A stretch of 64,000 nucleotides of DNA from Galeruca laticollis (lineage: Eukaryota; Arthropoda; Insecta; Coleoptera; Chrysomelidae). Location of the stretch: assembly GCA_963921935.1 (NCBI GenBank), contig OY998179.1, positions 26,037,114 through 26,101,113 of the forward strand, written 5' to 3'. The notes below the pieces were generated by a model. It saw only the letters and a list, made by a program, of their open reading frames with translations, did not search any database and was not told where the DNA came from. Made by a program: the position numbers and the translations under genes. Below are positions 12,050 through 22,204 of this stretch, piece after piece (position 1 is the first letter of the stretch; the number at the start of each line of letters is the position of its first letter).

Positions 12050-13651
12050 TTGATTGATTTGGAAGAATACGATTTCGAAAAACAGTATGTTAAAGGTATA
12101 GCGAATTACGCGGATAGCATATCGAGAATATCCATAGAAGAACTTAAGGATTTATATATAAATAATTCACATGTCTTAGCAATCACAAGAGCACAAACGC
12201 GAAAAGAAAACGCTCAAACAGAAAAGGATCTAAGGATTAACGAAGAAACAAAGGAAGTAAGAATACAAAAACCTTCAGTAGTAAAAGTTTTAAATAATCT
12301 TCTGGCACATAAATTACCAATTTTACACTTTGAAAATAACCGTATCTCACTATGGATGAGCCTTCGGATCAAAAATAAATTGAAATTTAGTGAAGCCTTA
12401 ATTACCGGATTACACAACTTCGACCTAGGACGAACGTTGAAAAAGCTTGAAGAGCTATCGGTAAGAAATCAAGTAAAAAGAATGAAAATATATACGAATG
12501 ATGATATATTCAAAAAGTGCACAGTAGAAGAATTTATAGAAGTAGGAAATCAAAGGTTAAAAAGTATTCAAGTATGTATATGCGAAGTACCAAACACGGT
12601 ACAGCAAAAAGAAGAGATCCGAAAGATATTAGAAAGATACCACAACGATCCAATGTTTGGAGGACATGTAGGAAATAATAGATTATTAAAGAAACTAAGA
12701 GCAAATTTCAAGTGGAAAAACATGGAGAAAGACGTAAGGAAGTATGTAAAGAATTGTCATAAAGTGAATAAAGCAAAGCTTAATCATAAAGAAAAATTTG
12801 CCATAACAGATACATCTATAAAACCGTTTGATATTATTTACATAGACACAATAGGTCCGTTCATAGAAAGTAACAACGGGAATCGTTATTATATTACAAT
12901 ATTATACATATTAACTAAGTACGCAGTTATGATAACGGTCAAGAATAAGGAAGCACACACAATAGTAAAAGCAATATTTGACAATTTTATACCGAATTAC
13001 GGACTGATGAAGGAGATAAGAACAGATCAAAGGACGGAATATAAGAACGAAATAATGAAGAACTTAGCGGAACTTTTAAATATAAAACATAATTTTTCAA
13101 CAGCATACCATCATGAGGCCATAGGCAGTTGTGAAAGATTACATAGGACATTTAATGAATATATAAGAAACTTTGTCAAATATTCTAGGGATAACTGGTG
13201 CGAGTTTGTAGAAATGTTTGCATATTGCTATAATACAACATCATACACGTATCACGGATACACTCCTTTTGAGTTATTATACGGGAGAAAACCCAATTTA
13301 CCAGAATTTTTAAATGTAAAAATTGAATCGTGTTACAATCTTGAAAGATACGATAAAGAATTAAAGTATAAGTTACAATACGCAAATGAAAGAGCCAAAC
13401 AGTTTTTAATAAATAACAAATTAAGTAGAGTCAGTAATAGTGAAAAGGATTCTTCACCCGTAAATTTTAGAATAGGGGAATTAGTTATTTTAAAAAACGA
13501 AGGGAGAAATAAATTTGATCCACATTATTTAGGTCCGTTTAAAATAACGGGAATAAAAGGCGTAAATTGTGAGATTACATCTCCGGACAATAAACTACAG
13601 ACAGTTCATAAGAATCGTATGTATAAATACAACGGCCGGAATCAATTGTAA
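12050..13651 (+). pseudogene. Ty3/gypsy (17.6/297-like) pol fragment: RNase H end plus integrase, one long open frame
   Basis: A 533-codon open frame. The first residues, EYDFEKQYVKGIANYADSIS, are the end of the RNase H domain. The H2C2 region follows at about residues 200-245, with both histidines (ERYHN...GGHVG) and the first cysteine (KNCHKV), but the second cysteine appears lost. Integrase core: D in YIDTIGPF (about residue 262), D in RTDQRTEYKN (about 326, where TDxGxEF is usual) and E in GSCERLHRT (about 363). The C-terminal binding domain has HYLGPFKITGI. RT, protease and gag are absent upstream, and the altered H2C2 and TDxG motifs suggest it is no longer functional despite the open frame. 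A purine tract and LTR follow. Confidence 0.85.
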
Positions 13652-13779
13652 ACAAGTGAAGAGTGTTTATAAACGAACAAGTAGTGTTTAGTAAACAAAA
13701 ACAATCAACAAAAACTGTTATAGATATAGGTAATATCGAAAAATTAAAATGATAATTTTTCTCTTCCAAGAGGGGATGA

Positions 13780-14130
13780 TGTGATGATCCCGAAAGGACG
13801 GTAGTGTTAAAAGGACATTAGCATAGAAATAAGATTTAAATTAGGTTTATATTAATTACACTATTTAGCGAGCGTTGATCTAGAAAGGTCAATATTAGAT
13901 ATGCGTGGAAGCACGTTCTGGTTAAAAATGTAAATAGCACGATCAACTAATAGACGAAGGTCAGGCACGCAGGACATTGTCCGAAACGCTTCCTATAAAT
14001 TAGAAGTGTAACGAACCAAGAATTCAATTGTTATTATTAGTCTGAATAAATTAAATGATATTATATTTGTGTATTTTAAATATATTAAAAGCCCAGTGAT
14101 TTTGTATATATGAGTGATGACGTTTATTCA
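13780..14130 (+). repeat. 3' LTR of the gypsy element (approximate right border)
   Basis: A polypurine tract (AGAGGGGATGA, about 13769-13779) is followed by TGTGATGATCCC at 13780, the expected LTR start. TATA-like TATAAATTAG lies near 13994 and AATAAATTAAATG near 14045. A CA dinucleotide near 14130 could be the end, but no 5' LTR remains in the window for comparison and no target duplication was confirmed. Confidence 0.6.
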
Positions 14131-14295
14131 ACCCCCGAAGAACGGTTACTAGGTAAGTGTTTTCCTCAAGATAATATATCTTTATGGTAAACGTAATGTA
14201 TACGAGGGACACTTACTGAGTAACCACCAGTAACGACCCCTGGTATTACCATGAACTTTTCCACAGGATATAAAGTATAACCGTTTTACATTATT

Positions 14296-15368
14296 ATTGA
14301 AATGTTGGCATTTCGAAGACAAAACGCTTGTCTAAAATTGCAGCTTTGCTGGATCTTATTAGGAATAATATGAAAATGTACATTCTCTTGACGATACTGT
14401 TGTTGTTGACAAGACTATGGTTCCTTTCAGAGGTCGTCTGAAGTTTCGGCAATACCATCCATCTAAACCCCATAGATACGGCATCAAAGTTTTCCAAGTG
14501 TGCTCTCCATTTGGATACACTTGGGATCTAAAAATATATAATGGACAACATGAAAAACGCCAATGATTAGATCTTCCTGTTAGTACAGTTATTGAATTGG
14601 TTGAGCCCTCGTTAAATGCTGGCAGATTGGTTATAACTGACAATTATTATACAAGTATTGAATTTGCTAAATACATGTACGAAAGGAAAACCAATTTATT
14701 AAGTACCGTAAGGAAAAATACGATGGGCTTGCCGAAGGATGTAGTCAACTACAAACTGAGAAAAGGCCAGATAATTGCCCAACAAAAGAATTTAATCACT
14801 TTCTTCAAGTGTCATGATCAACGTGATGTCCATATACTTTCTACGTGCCATGATGATCAAATGCAACTCTATGGGAAAAGAAGAAATGGGGAAGATAAAG
14901 TCAAACCATTAGATGTATTAGATTATAACAAGGGGGTAGATATCTCTGACCAATTATCTAGTTATTACACTTATCTCCTAAAGTCTTTGGCGTGGTTTAA
15001 AAAGTTGGCTATTGAAATAATTTGCGGGACCCTTGTTGTCAATACTTCTATTTTGTATAATTCTGTACGTGCCGTAAAAGATCAGTTATCTATAATGAAA
15101 ATTAGAGAATCTCTCATTCGCAGTCTTTTCAAAACAAATGAAAATAGGAAGAAGCAAAAAAAAAAGAAAATGAGGAAAGAATTCACAAGCTAGGAGAGCT
15201 ACCTAAAAATTATGGTGACAAAATATATAGAATGCGCTGTCATGGGTGTTATACTAAGTTGAGAAATACCCTGATCAAAAGAAGCATGTAAAAAAACTAA
15301 CAGTCTCAACTTTTTGCCGGCAGTGCAACCAAGCGTATTGTATTCCTTGTTACGCAGAAAATAATTGA
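14296..15368 (+). pseudogene. piggyBac-type transposase, broken (copy 1)
   Basis: It reads RLSKIAALLDLI, then DDTVVVDKTMVPFRGRLKFR (the DDE region), KPHRYGIKVFQVCSPFGYTW, and an open stretch at 14597-15193 with LVITDNYYTSIEFAKYMYER, DVHILSTCHDD and DYNKGVDISDQL. The C-terminal cysteine domain is visible in another frame as TFCRQCNQAYCIPCYAENN, just before TGA at 15366. There are several frame changes and a stop near 14566. A candidate piggyBac end (CAGTGAACGTG then TTAA at 15684-15687) lies 3' of it; the 5' end is missing near the gypsy LTR. A dead element. Confidence 0.85.
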
Positions 15369-15649
15369 TTTTTCATATCTTCTCATTGTTTTTATTGATA
15401 TACATATTTACATATATACCTTTTATTACGTTTATAAGAATGTTTTCTTTATTTTGTTAACCAATTTTTGAAAGGCTGTATATCAGTTGTTTTTTGACAC
15501 AATGAACTCCTTTTTCACCAAAATGTAGCTTTTTATCTTTCGGAGTCCCCTTAGAGAACACAATAATTTACTGAAACGTCCTTTTTAATATGATACTATA
15601 ACAGAGCATATATTCACGACCACACAGGACTTGTAGGCAAATGAACTTA

Positions 15650-15687
15650 CGATCCATATGTGGGTCGTAGGACAGTGAACGTGTTAA
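15650..15687 (+). repeat. Candidate right terminal inverted repeat of piggyBac copy 1
   Basis: GGGTCGTAGGACAGTGAACG followed by TG and the tetranucleotide TTAA resembles the right end of piggyBac-like elements, which insert at TTAA. No matching left terminus was found, because the gypsy LTR occupies the region upstream. Confidence 0.45.
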
Positions 15688-17082
15688 GGATATAAGGTAA
15701 AAAGTAACTACATAAAAATAAGTTACAAATAACTTACCTATGAAATGAAACTCCAGATTCTTTCTTTCTGCTAGAACTCTTACACTGGTAAGCACAACAA
15801 TTAACCATCTTTACTAAAATCAAAAGTCCACTTTAAAATTACTTTAATCGCTCAAAAATCGCATAACTCTCTGTCGTTCACTCTAGTATTGACCACCAAA
15901 AAATGGCATCGGCTTTGAAATAGGTATTACCATATATCACCATAGAGAGTTACGTGTCCCCTCTCTTACTTAGTCTAAGTTAAAATACGTTATAAGCGTC
16001 TTCATTTGAATAATAAGGCTTTCAAAAATGTTTTGATAGCCATAGAAACTACAGATCATATAGCTGTTAAATATTTCGGATTAAACTTTTACCACAGAAA
16101 GTCTAAATTTATGCCTATCAATAAATGATGGTAACCATTTCTATGGTTCATGCAACTCTTGTAATATCGAAAGATTCGATAATAGTAGGTATATTATTTA
16201 ACCAGCGGTAATGTAGGTCATAACTGACGCAGATGAAGTTTGCAGCACGAGCCGCAGGCGAGTGCTGTAATTCATCAAGTGAGTTATGACCATTATCGCA
16301 AGTTGAATACTATACTTTATCATCTACGACTATAGCAATAAATACTAAGATACAAATACAAAGAAAGAACTTTATTCCCAAATCTTAATAGTTACCTATA
16401 ACAGTGCTATAAAAATTGTATAGTTGTAATTTTTCATTTTGTTTAATAATAAAATTAACTGTAAAGTTTTAACAACAGCAAACTGAATATGTGGGACTCA
16501 ATTACGCAAGTTTATCGTTTCTTTTTGTGTTTGTTGCAAATATTATGTTCATGTACTAACTGGTTGAGGTGTTATAGAACTCTATATTTTATTTGCAGTA
16601 TATGACTTATTATTTTCGGTATCATCACCGATCACCGTACCCCTCAACAATAATTAGGTATTAACCACAGATCATATAATTACTATTAAAAGCAAAGAAC
16701 ACACCAATATTCTTTGTTAAAAGTATTAACTTAATTTGAAAACTATTCAAGTGACATTACTCTCCTCAATATCAATAATGGACTGTTCCCTTTCGGCGAA
16801 CCAGCTTCTATTAAAGTACAGAGCGTGAGTTATAGTAGTAAGTAATTATAAATCACGCTGTTTGTTTACAGATATTATTAATTGCTCAAAAAAGCAGTTG
16901 AATAATTAATATATAATTTAACAGGAGTATATAAAAGAATTTAAAACTTATCTACAATCTTTTGGGGGTGACATTTCGTAAGGGTGTGAGCAGAGATAGT
17001 TTTTCACACCATCATAATTTTCTCGAATGAATTTAGAACTATCCTGTACATTAGGTATATAAAGATTTTTTTTAAATTTCAG
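15688..17082. other. Non-coding sequence, probably intron 5' of GPCR exon 2
   Basis: No exon recognised. It holds a fold-back repeat (16184-16318). It ends in a pyrimidine-rich tract and acceptor AAATTTCAG before 17083. A short frame around 16779-16830 followed by GTGAGT looks exon-like but does not encode the expected transmembrane sequence. Confidence 0.45.
16184..16318. repeat. Fold-back (MITE-like) repeat with GC-rich loop hairpin
   Basis: The left arm (GCGGTAATG..GGTCATAACT) is the inverse complement of the right arm (AGTTATGACCATTATCGC), with small gaps. The apex carries a second stem, GCAGCAC...GTGCTG, around GAGCCGCAGGCGA. Length about 135 bp, no coding. Likely a small non-autonomous DNA element; the transcript would fold into a long hairpin. 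Confidence 0.7.
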
Positions 17083-17383
17083 GACTCGCTCATGCTTTAT
17101 GATATGGTTAACATCGGCCATATGGTTCATAGATGCCGTGCTTAAGAACCACAATCATGGCAACCCTTTAGTATATGAAGCTATCGAAGGATTGCAAGGA
17201 ATTTTCGTCGTCGCTGTTTTTGTAACCAATCGATACACTCGAAAAGAAATTCATCAAAGTTTATGCGGAAAAGAGAAAAAGAAAACGGATTCCACTCGAT
17301 TCGCAAATCTTCTCGAAAAATTCAAGACTGATAAACGTGGAGAAAAAGTTTCTACTTCCAACGCGACTGAAATTGAAAGTTGA
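17083..17383 (+). CDS. 3'-terminal exon of a Methuselah-like class B GPCR (copy 2)
   Basis: The exon follows the acceptor AAATTTCAG and, as in copy 1, starts with one base of a split codon, then an ACT/ACC threonine codon. It encodes 99 residues. TM6 includes MIWLTSAIWFIDAVL. TM7 is AIEGLQGIFVVAVFVTNRYT, again with the LQG motif. The tail is longer (about 50 residues), basic and Ser/Thr-rich (KKKTDSTRF), ending TGA. Same phase, same position in the receptor and same strand as 2013-2286 point to tandem duplicated receptor genes, or to alternative last exons of one gene separated by about 15 kb of transposon insertions. Upstream exons were not seen. Confidence 0.65.
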
Positions 17384-18131
17384 GGTTTGTTCGAATCGGT
17401 GATTTTACGCACTAGTTACTGCAATACCGTTATTTGTTGGTGACTATCAGTTTTGACCGAAAACAAAACTGGTTTATGTATTATATATGTAGTACTTTTG
17501 ATAGCCTGGGAACTTTTTGAAGAAAAAATCATTTTTTCCCAAAAAAAATCCTTTTAATCTTGATTCAATAGTATCATTTGACTAAGCACTCAAAGCTGTG
17601 GATAAGATTCGATCTTTAAATGAAACCATTCATTATAATTCACCTGAAATTCTTTGTGAACAATTCTAATAATCTCAAAGTTCCAATTTGAGTGTGTTAA
17701 CTTTTTGTTAGAGAAAATAGGAATGCATAAAATGTGTCTTACTTTTATTATTTAATTAATTGAATTCTTAAGCCAAAAATTCAAAAGTTTCTTATACATA
17801 TTTTGTCATATTTTTTCATAAACTAATAAAATTCACATAAACAGGTAACAGTAAAAAATAATATTAGCGTTGTATAACTTCATGTAAATATTTTTTGTTG
17901 GCATATCTAGTAACATAATTATTGAAACGTTATTTTTTGGAACAATATCTATATGTATTAGTGATAAAACCCAAAATAAAAAGTTATTTACTTCAAAACT
18001 AGATAAATAAATGATTTGAAAAAAATTGTACCAGCGATGGGGAATTAACCAAAAATGCTATGGCAGTTCATTTCAAATGATGTGACTTAAGACTTAATCT
18101 GTATTAAAAAGAAATCATGAACACAACTCTT
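17384..18131. other. 3' flank of GPCR exon 2
   Basis: AT-rich, no coding or repeat structure recognised up to the MULE left end. Confidence 0.4.
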
Positions 18132-19984
18132 GGGCGGATGTAATTTCGGCCGGAAAAAGGGCAGGTACTAAAAGCCGGTAGGTAAATTCGGCCGGAGGTT
18201 TTAAGTTGCTTCCTTATCTCATAGGTATTTTCGGCCGCAAATCAAATAAAATAACAGAATGCTTTATATTAAAATATTTCTTTATTTCAATAAAATTATT
18301 ACATCAACTTATTTCTATAACTTAGGTAAACTATAAATTTTTAAAAAACGTTTTGATGTGATACAGATTTAACGAAATTAATTCTAGAAATATTGTCAGA
18401 TCGAAGCATATTTACCATGTTTTCGATAAATTTTAGTTTGTTTTTTACTTGTTTGTCTTTAATTTTTGCTGGAATATTCAAATTTTTTATTTTTAAATAT
18501 GCATCGATCTGACAATCTTTTAATTTTTCTATAAAAATAAATATAGAAGGGTGACTTGAATAAAACCTAGAATTAAAGTGCGAATGGAATGATTCGCAGG
18601 CATTTGTGGTTCTTTTAATTGATGGGTTTTCATATGCCCATATATTTGGTGGAAAATGAGATTCTGGCGCTATGTAGTTTTCTAATAAATAGTCTGCGTA
18701 TTTATCTATAAGTTTATGGTCCGGTTTGTATGACATGAGATCAAATATGAAACAATCTTCAACTTCAGAGGGGTCTAAATAAGTTAGCCCAAAAGTATGA
18801 GTAAGCCATTTGCTTTCCTCGCAGTTTTTATCTTTATACATTTGGGTTAACCCTAATGATTGTATTTTCCTATACCACGCCTGGTGCAAGTGGAATCTAC
18901 AACCATTTAGTTTGGTTTTGGGAAAGACAACTTTTAATGCGTTATGAATTGCGATTTCAAAATCCACAAATACCTCCTTCGGTTCAAAAACAATATTATA
19001 AAGTTCAAAAATTTTAGATTTTACCAACAGAAAAAGTCTCATATATGTGTCACTGGTCTTATTGGGCAACAGACAATACAAAAGAGGAACATAATGCCCA
19101 TTTTCCAGTCCATGGATGGTAAATAACTGATAAAAATATTTTGTACAATAAGAAAATGTGCCATCCATGTAAAAATCTTTCATTTTACATAAACTTATTA
19201 TATTTGTATGGCAAGAAAAAACAATGATATTATCAGCTGTGCTGTTAATAAACAAACAATCTTCACCTGTTGTGGTTTTCGGTCCATAACTATCGAGTAC
19301 AGAATGTACATCGTGAATATCCTTAGGCAGGGCTGGTAAGAGCTTACGGCGGCTGTTGTACAAATTTCTTCTTATTAGACTGACATCTATCGATGACAAA
19401 TTCTCTGGCAAATGATTTGAAAGAACGCTTTTAATAATTTTTGAAGGTTTCTCCGATATGTCTTCCTCAGCTTTGCGCTTGCATGAAGTCGTCACTATTT
19501 TTCTCTCCAACGCGTAGTTTCATCGGACTCGTGGTTGTGGATTAATTCACTTCTAGTAACTGTGTATTCCGCACCAACAGTGTACAGTTTAGCTAAACAT
19601 CTTAAATTTTTCTTTATACACCTCCAACGTACTTCACCACTTTTTAATACGTCCTGTTTACAAAACTGAAACTTTTCTACAACTAGTAAGTCACAACCGC
19701 GTGAACTCTTAATTACTGAAACTGATGCCATCGTATACAAATAATATATTTTATGCTTTCTATCGACTAGTAGCTTAAAGATAAGTTATAATACTGACTA
19801 GCTATAATAATTTTATACCTGTTATTTGTGAATTTTATACATTTAAAGGAAACTATTAAGTGTAATTACCAATATTTTAATCTCATCGTAAACATCGACC
19901 CCTCGGCCGAAATTACCCCTGTCATAAATGGTACCCTTTGATTTATGCAGGTAGGCCAAGGGATTACCGGCCGAAATTACGCCC
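18132..19984 (-). mobile_element. MULE (Mutator-like) DNA transposon with CGGCCG-rich ends
   Basis: Ends are inverted: GGGCGGATGTAATTTCGGCC on the left and, read inward from 19984, GGGCGTAATTTCGGCCGG. Further copies of the (A)ATTTCGGCCG motif lie inside both ends (18184, 18227; 19903 and 19967 on the other strand), as expected for transposase binding sites. The 9-bp target duplication usual for MULEs could not be matched at these borders, so they may be off by some bases. About 1.85 kb, with a single transposase gene on the - strand. Confidence 0.75.
18341..19731 (-). pseudogene. MULE transposase with N-terminal FLYWCH-type finger, one frameshift
   Basis: ATG at 19731. The first about 75 residues form a FLYWCH/WRKY-GCM1-type zinc finger (RWRCIKKNLRCLAKL ... 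HNHESDE). The frame breaks at about 19497-19510 in an A-run, then stays open to 18341. The catalytic part has the first D in FYMDGTFSYCTKYF, the second D in VFVDFEIAIHNALK, a GCRFHLHQAWYRKIQ Cys/His segment and the E in TNACESFHSHFNSRF. All three catalytic acidic residues are present. A single one-base shift is the only lesion I see, so this could be a recent copy or carry a sequence error. The product would cut and paste the element in the nucleus. Confidence 0.85.
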
Positions 19985-20392
19985 GCCGGAAAATATAAAT
20001 TAGAGAGGAACACAAGCGCTAATTTTAATAAACAGTATTGATTGGAATAAACGGCGAGGTACATATGTAATGGAGACTGTATTATTTATACCAATAATGT
20101 AAGAGTTAGTTTATACTTAAATATTTTTATTTTTTACGTTTTGATATATTTTTAGAAAAAAATTGAGTATTTTTGAATATATATTTATTTTCAATAATTT
20201 ATTATGTATAGATTCAAATAACAGAAACATGTATATGTGTTATTAATATACAGATAAAATGTAATTGTTGGTAATAAATGTTTTTTATTAAACATTGTCG
20301 AATTTTTCATTACAATCCCATCAACTCTGTTCTGTAACTGGCGAGCTGAATATGGTAGGTCCAAATAAGTCTAATGACCTTTTTATAAATTA
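19985..20392. other. AT-rich spacer
   Basis: Nothing recognised between the MULE and the following MITE. Confidence 0.4.
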
Positions 20393-20612
20393 GGGTTCTT
20401 TCACATTACCAATCTACAATCGCATTCCGGTAGCGCTGTGCAATTCTACATAATACACTTAAATAGAATCTCTTCTTCTACATGCGATTCCAGAAAATGC
20501 GACTCAGCAACCCTGGGCGTCTTGAAGCCCATAGATCGACACTTGTTTGACTTGAGTTCTTTCACATTATGATTCTAGAAACGGATTCCGGAATCGTAAC
20601 GTGAAAGATCCC
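20393..20612. mobile_element. 220-bp MITE with TTCTTTCAC-type inverted ends and TA flanks
   Basis: The left end, GGGTTCTTTCACATTACCAA, and the right end read inward, GGGATCTTTCACGTTACGAT, match at about 18 of 22 positions. Both ends abut TA, so a TA target site is likely (Tc1/mariner style). A direct copy of the left end lies internally at about 20556 (GTTCTTTCACATTATGATTC). The segment 20501-20558 recurs at 27204-27272. Non-coding. Confidence 0.75.
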
Positions 20613-20687
20613 TAAGTAGTTTACTTTCGACCGAGTTTCGATTTTACAGTACTTAGGAGCGACCGGGGCTATTATGAGGCCGCAACC

Positions 20688-22200
20688 TTAACCCTTTCAT
20701 GCGCATTTTGTTTGGCTGGAATAAAATCCGGTTTGGTGGTGAATATAAGTAGTAACTTCTAAAATATGTAAAAGATATATTTAGATTTTTAAGATTGACA
20801 GATTTTTTGAAAAATTATGTGTGAAGATATCTTCCCTTTGTCCATGAAGTGAAATTCTTTTTCTGAAACTTATTCCCCCACATCTCGCAGCCATATTTAA
20901 AATGTATGGCAGTGTACTTAGAGTAGTCTATTTTCTAACATCATAAATGAAAATAATAATAAGGATTTCGATTTGTACATGAAATTTTTATTTAAGATTA
21001 TTAAAATACAATAAATGAAACAAGCAAAAGATGCTTGCTTTATTTCGAAATCGAAAGCAAGGTTCTAGGCATAAAGCAATCCTGCACCTTGCACATTCGA
21101 TTCTCGATCGTTTTTCCAAATACTGCAAAATCTACAACGCCTGTATGTTTGAATTTGTTTCGGGAGATGCTCCCCAACATTTGCACTTCTTACTTCTATA
21201 GGGACTTCCCGTCTTTTTCTTGATAAATATAGTTTGTCGCCCCTTTCGTTTTGTTGATGAAAATCCAGTAATCAGTTGTTTATCAATGCATAGGCAAAAT
21301 GTCAACTAGTGTCTATCATTGTGTATGCGTTTACGATAGCTAAATCTAATAAATAATAGTAGATCCTATGCCCTCACAATTCGTCGACCTTCTTTTCACT
21401 TTGTATCTATTTTTTATCGAAGGGTCAACACCTCCCATTATACTGTTATAAATGTCGACAGTTTCAGGGCAATAAATATCACTTTTTGAACCGTCCTTGT
21501 TTTTTTCTTTTTTTCTTGTGATTTTAGGTCTCGCAGCGGTTGTAATTATTGTAACTGGTTTGGAGTCTTGCCATTTGGTAGCTGCAACGGCGCCATTTAC
21601 GCTAAACATAAATTCACCCTTGCTTCGTTTATCCTTGAATTTCAACATGTTGGGAAGAAGTTTTCAGTCTGTTCTTACTGTGCCAATTGAGTAAATTCTA
21701 TCACTGAATCGAAAGCGACAAAATATTTCGAATTTATGAGTGGTTGGCAGGCGTCATGTCCACACTTTGCCTTGGCATCTGGTAACTTTCCAGTATATAT
21801 TTGAAATTTAGTAATGAATCCTGTGGTGGAGTCGGCAAGACACCAAACATTATATATCCTCTTAACTGGCTTTTGCGGCATGTACTACTGTTTCGTGCTC
21901 GACCTTCCCTTGAAAGGTATCATGGACTCGTCAACTGAAAGTCTATTTGAGGGCTGATATGCATAGAGTGAACTTTCGTTTAGCGCATAAATAAGAGGTC
22001 GTAGTTTATGTTTATCATAGGCTTTTTCTCCTTTAGGTACTGCTAAATAATTGTCGTTCAAATACAACATTTCCCCGAGTTTCTTATATCTTTTTAGCGT
22101 CATAACTTTTGATACAGCTTCTACACCTAATAATGGATCACTACTCCAGTAATTAGATAGATGTGGCAGTGCATGAATGTATACCCATCATAATAAGTAC
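20688..22200 (-). mobile_element. piggyBac element (copy 2), right part replaced by LINE sequence
   Basis: TTAA at 20688-20691 followed by CCCTTTCATGCGCATTTTG is a canonical piggyBac-like terminus. The transposase runs from about 22200 to 21025 on the - strand. Its N-terminal part and outer end are missing at the junction with the LINE that begins near 22205. Confidence 0.75.
21025..22200 (-). pseudogene. piggyBac-type transposase, broken (copy 2)
   Basis: Collinear pieces: HALPHLSNYWSSDPLLGVEA (about 22160), MTLKRYKKLGEMLYLNDN and SVDESMIPFKGRSSTKQ (21885-22103). After an in-frame TAG come YMPQKPVKRIYNVWCLADST and FQIYTGKLPDAKAKC (21675-21881), then VAATKWQDSKPVTIITTAA and DIYNSIMGGVDPS (21346-21648). 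The C-terminal cysteine domain (RRCRFCSIW...ESNV) is in another frame down to about 21025. Stops, shifts and a lost N-terminus make it inactive. It differs from copy 1 (FKGR versus FRGR box, different flanks), so it is another family. Confidence 0.85.
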
Positions 22201-22204
22201 CCAA

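Noticed and set aside
16779..16830. Possible small exon (ATGGACTGTTCC … then GTGAGT)
   Set aside because: It has a good donor-like GTGAGT, but the peptide is not a transmembrane segment as expected upstream of the GPCR TM6-7 exon, and no second line of evidence exists.
18132..19984. 9-bp target duplication for the MULE
   Set aside because: Bases flanking the drawn ends (ACAACTCTT and GCCGGAAAA) do not match, so no duplication is claimed.
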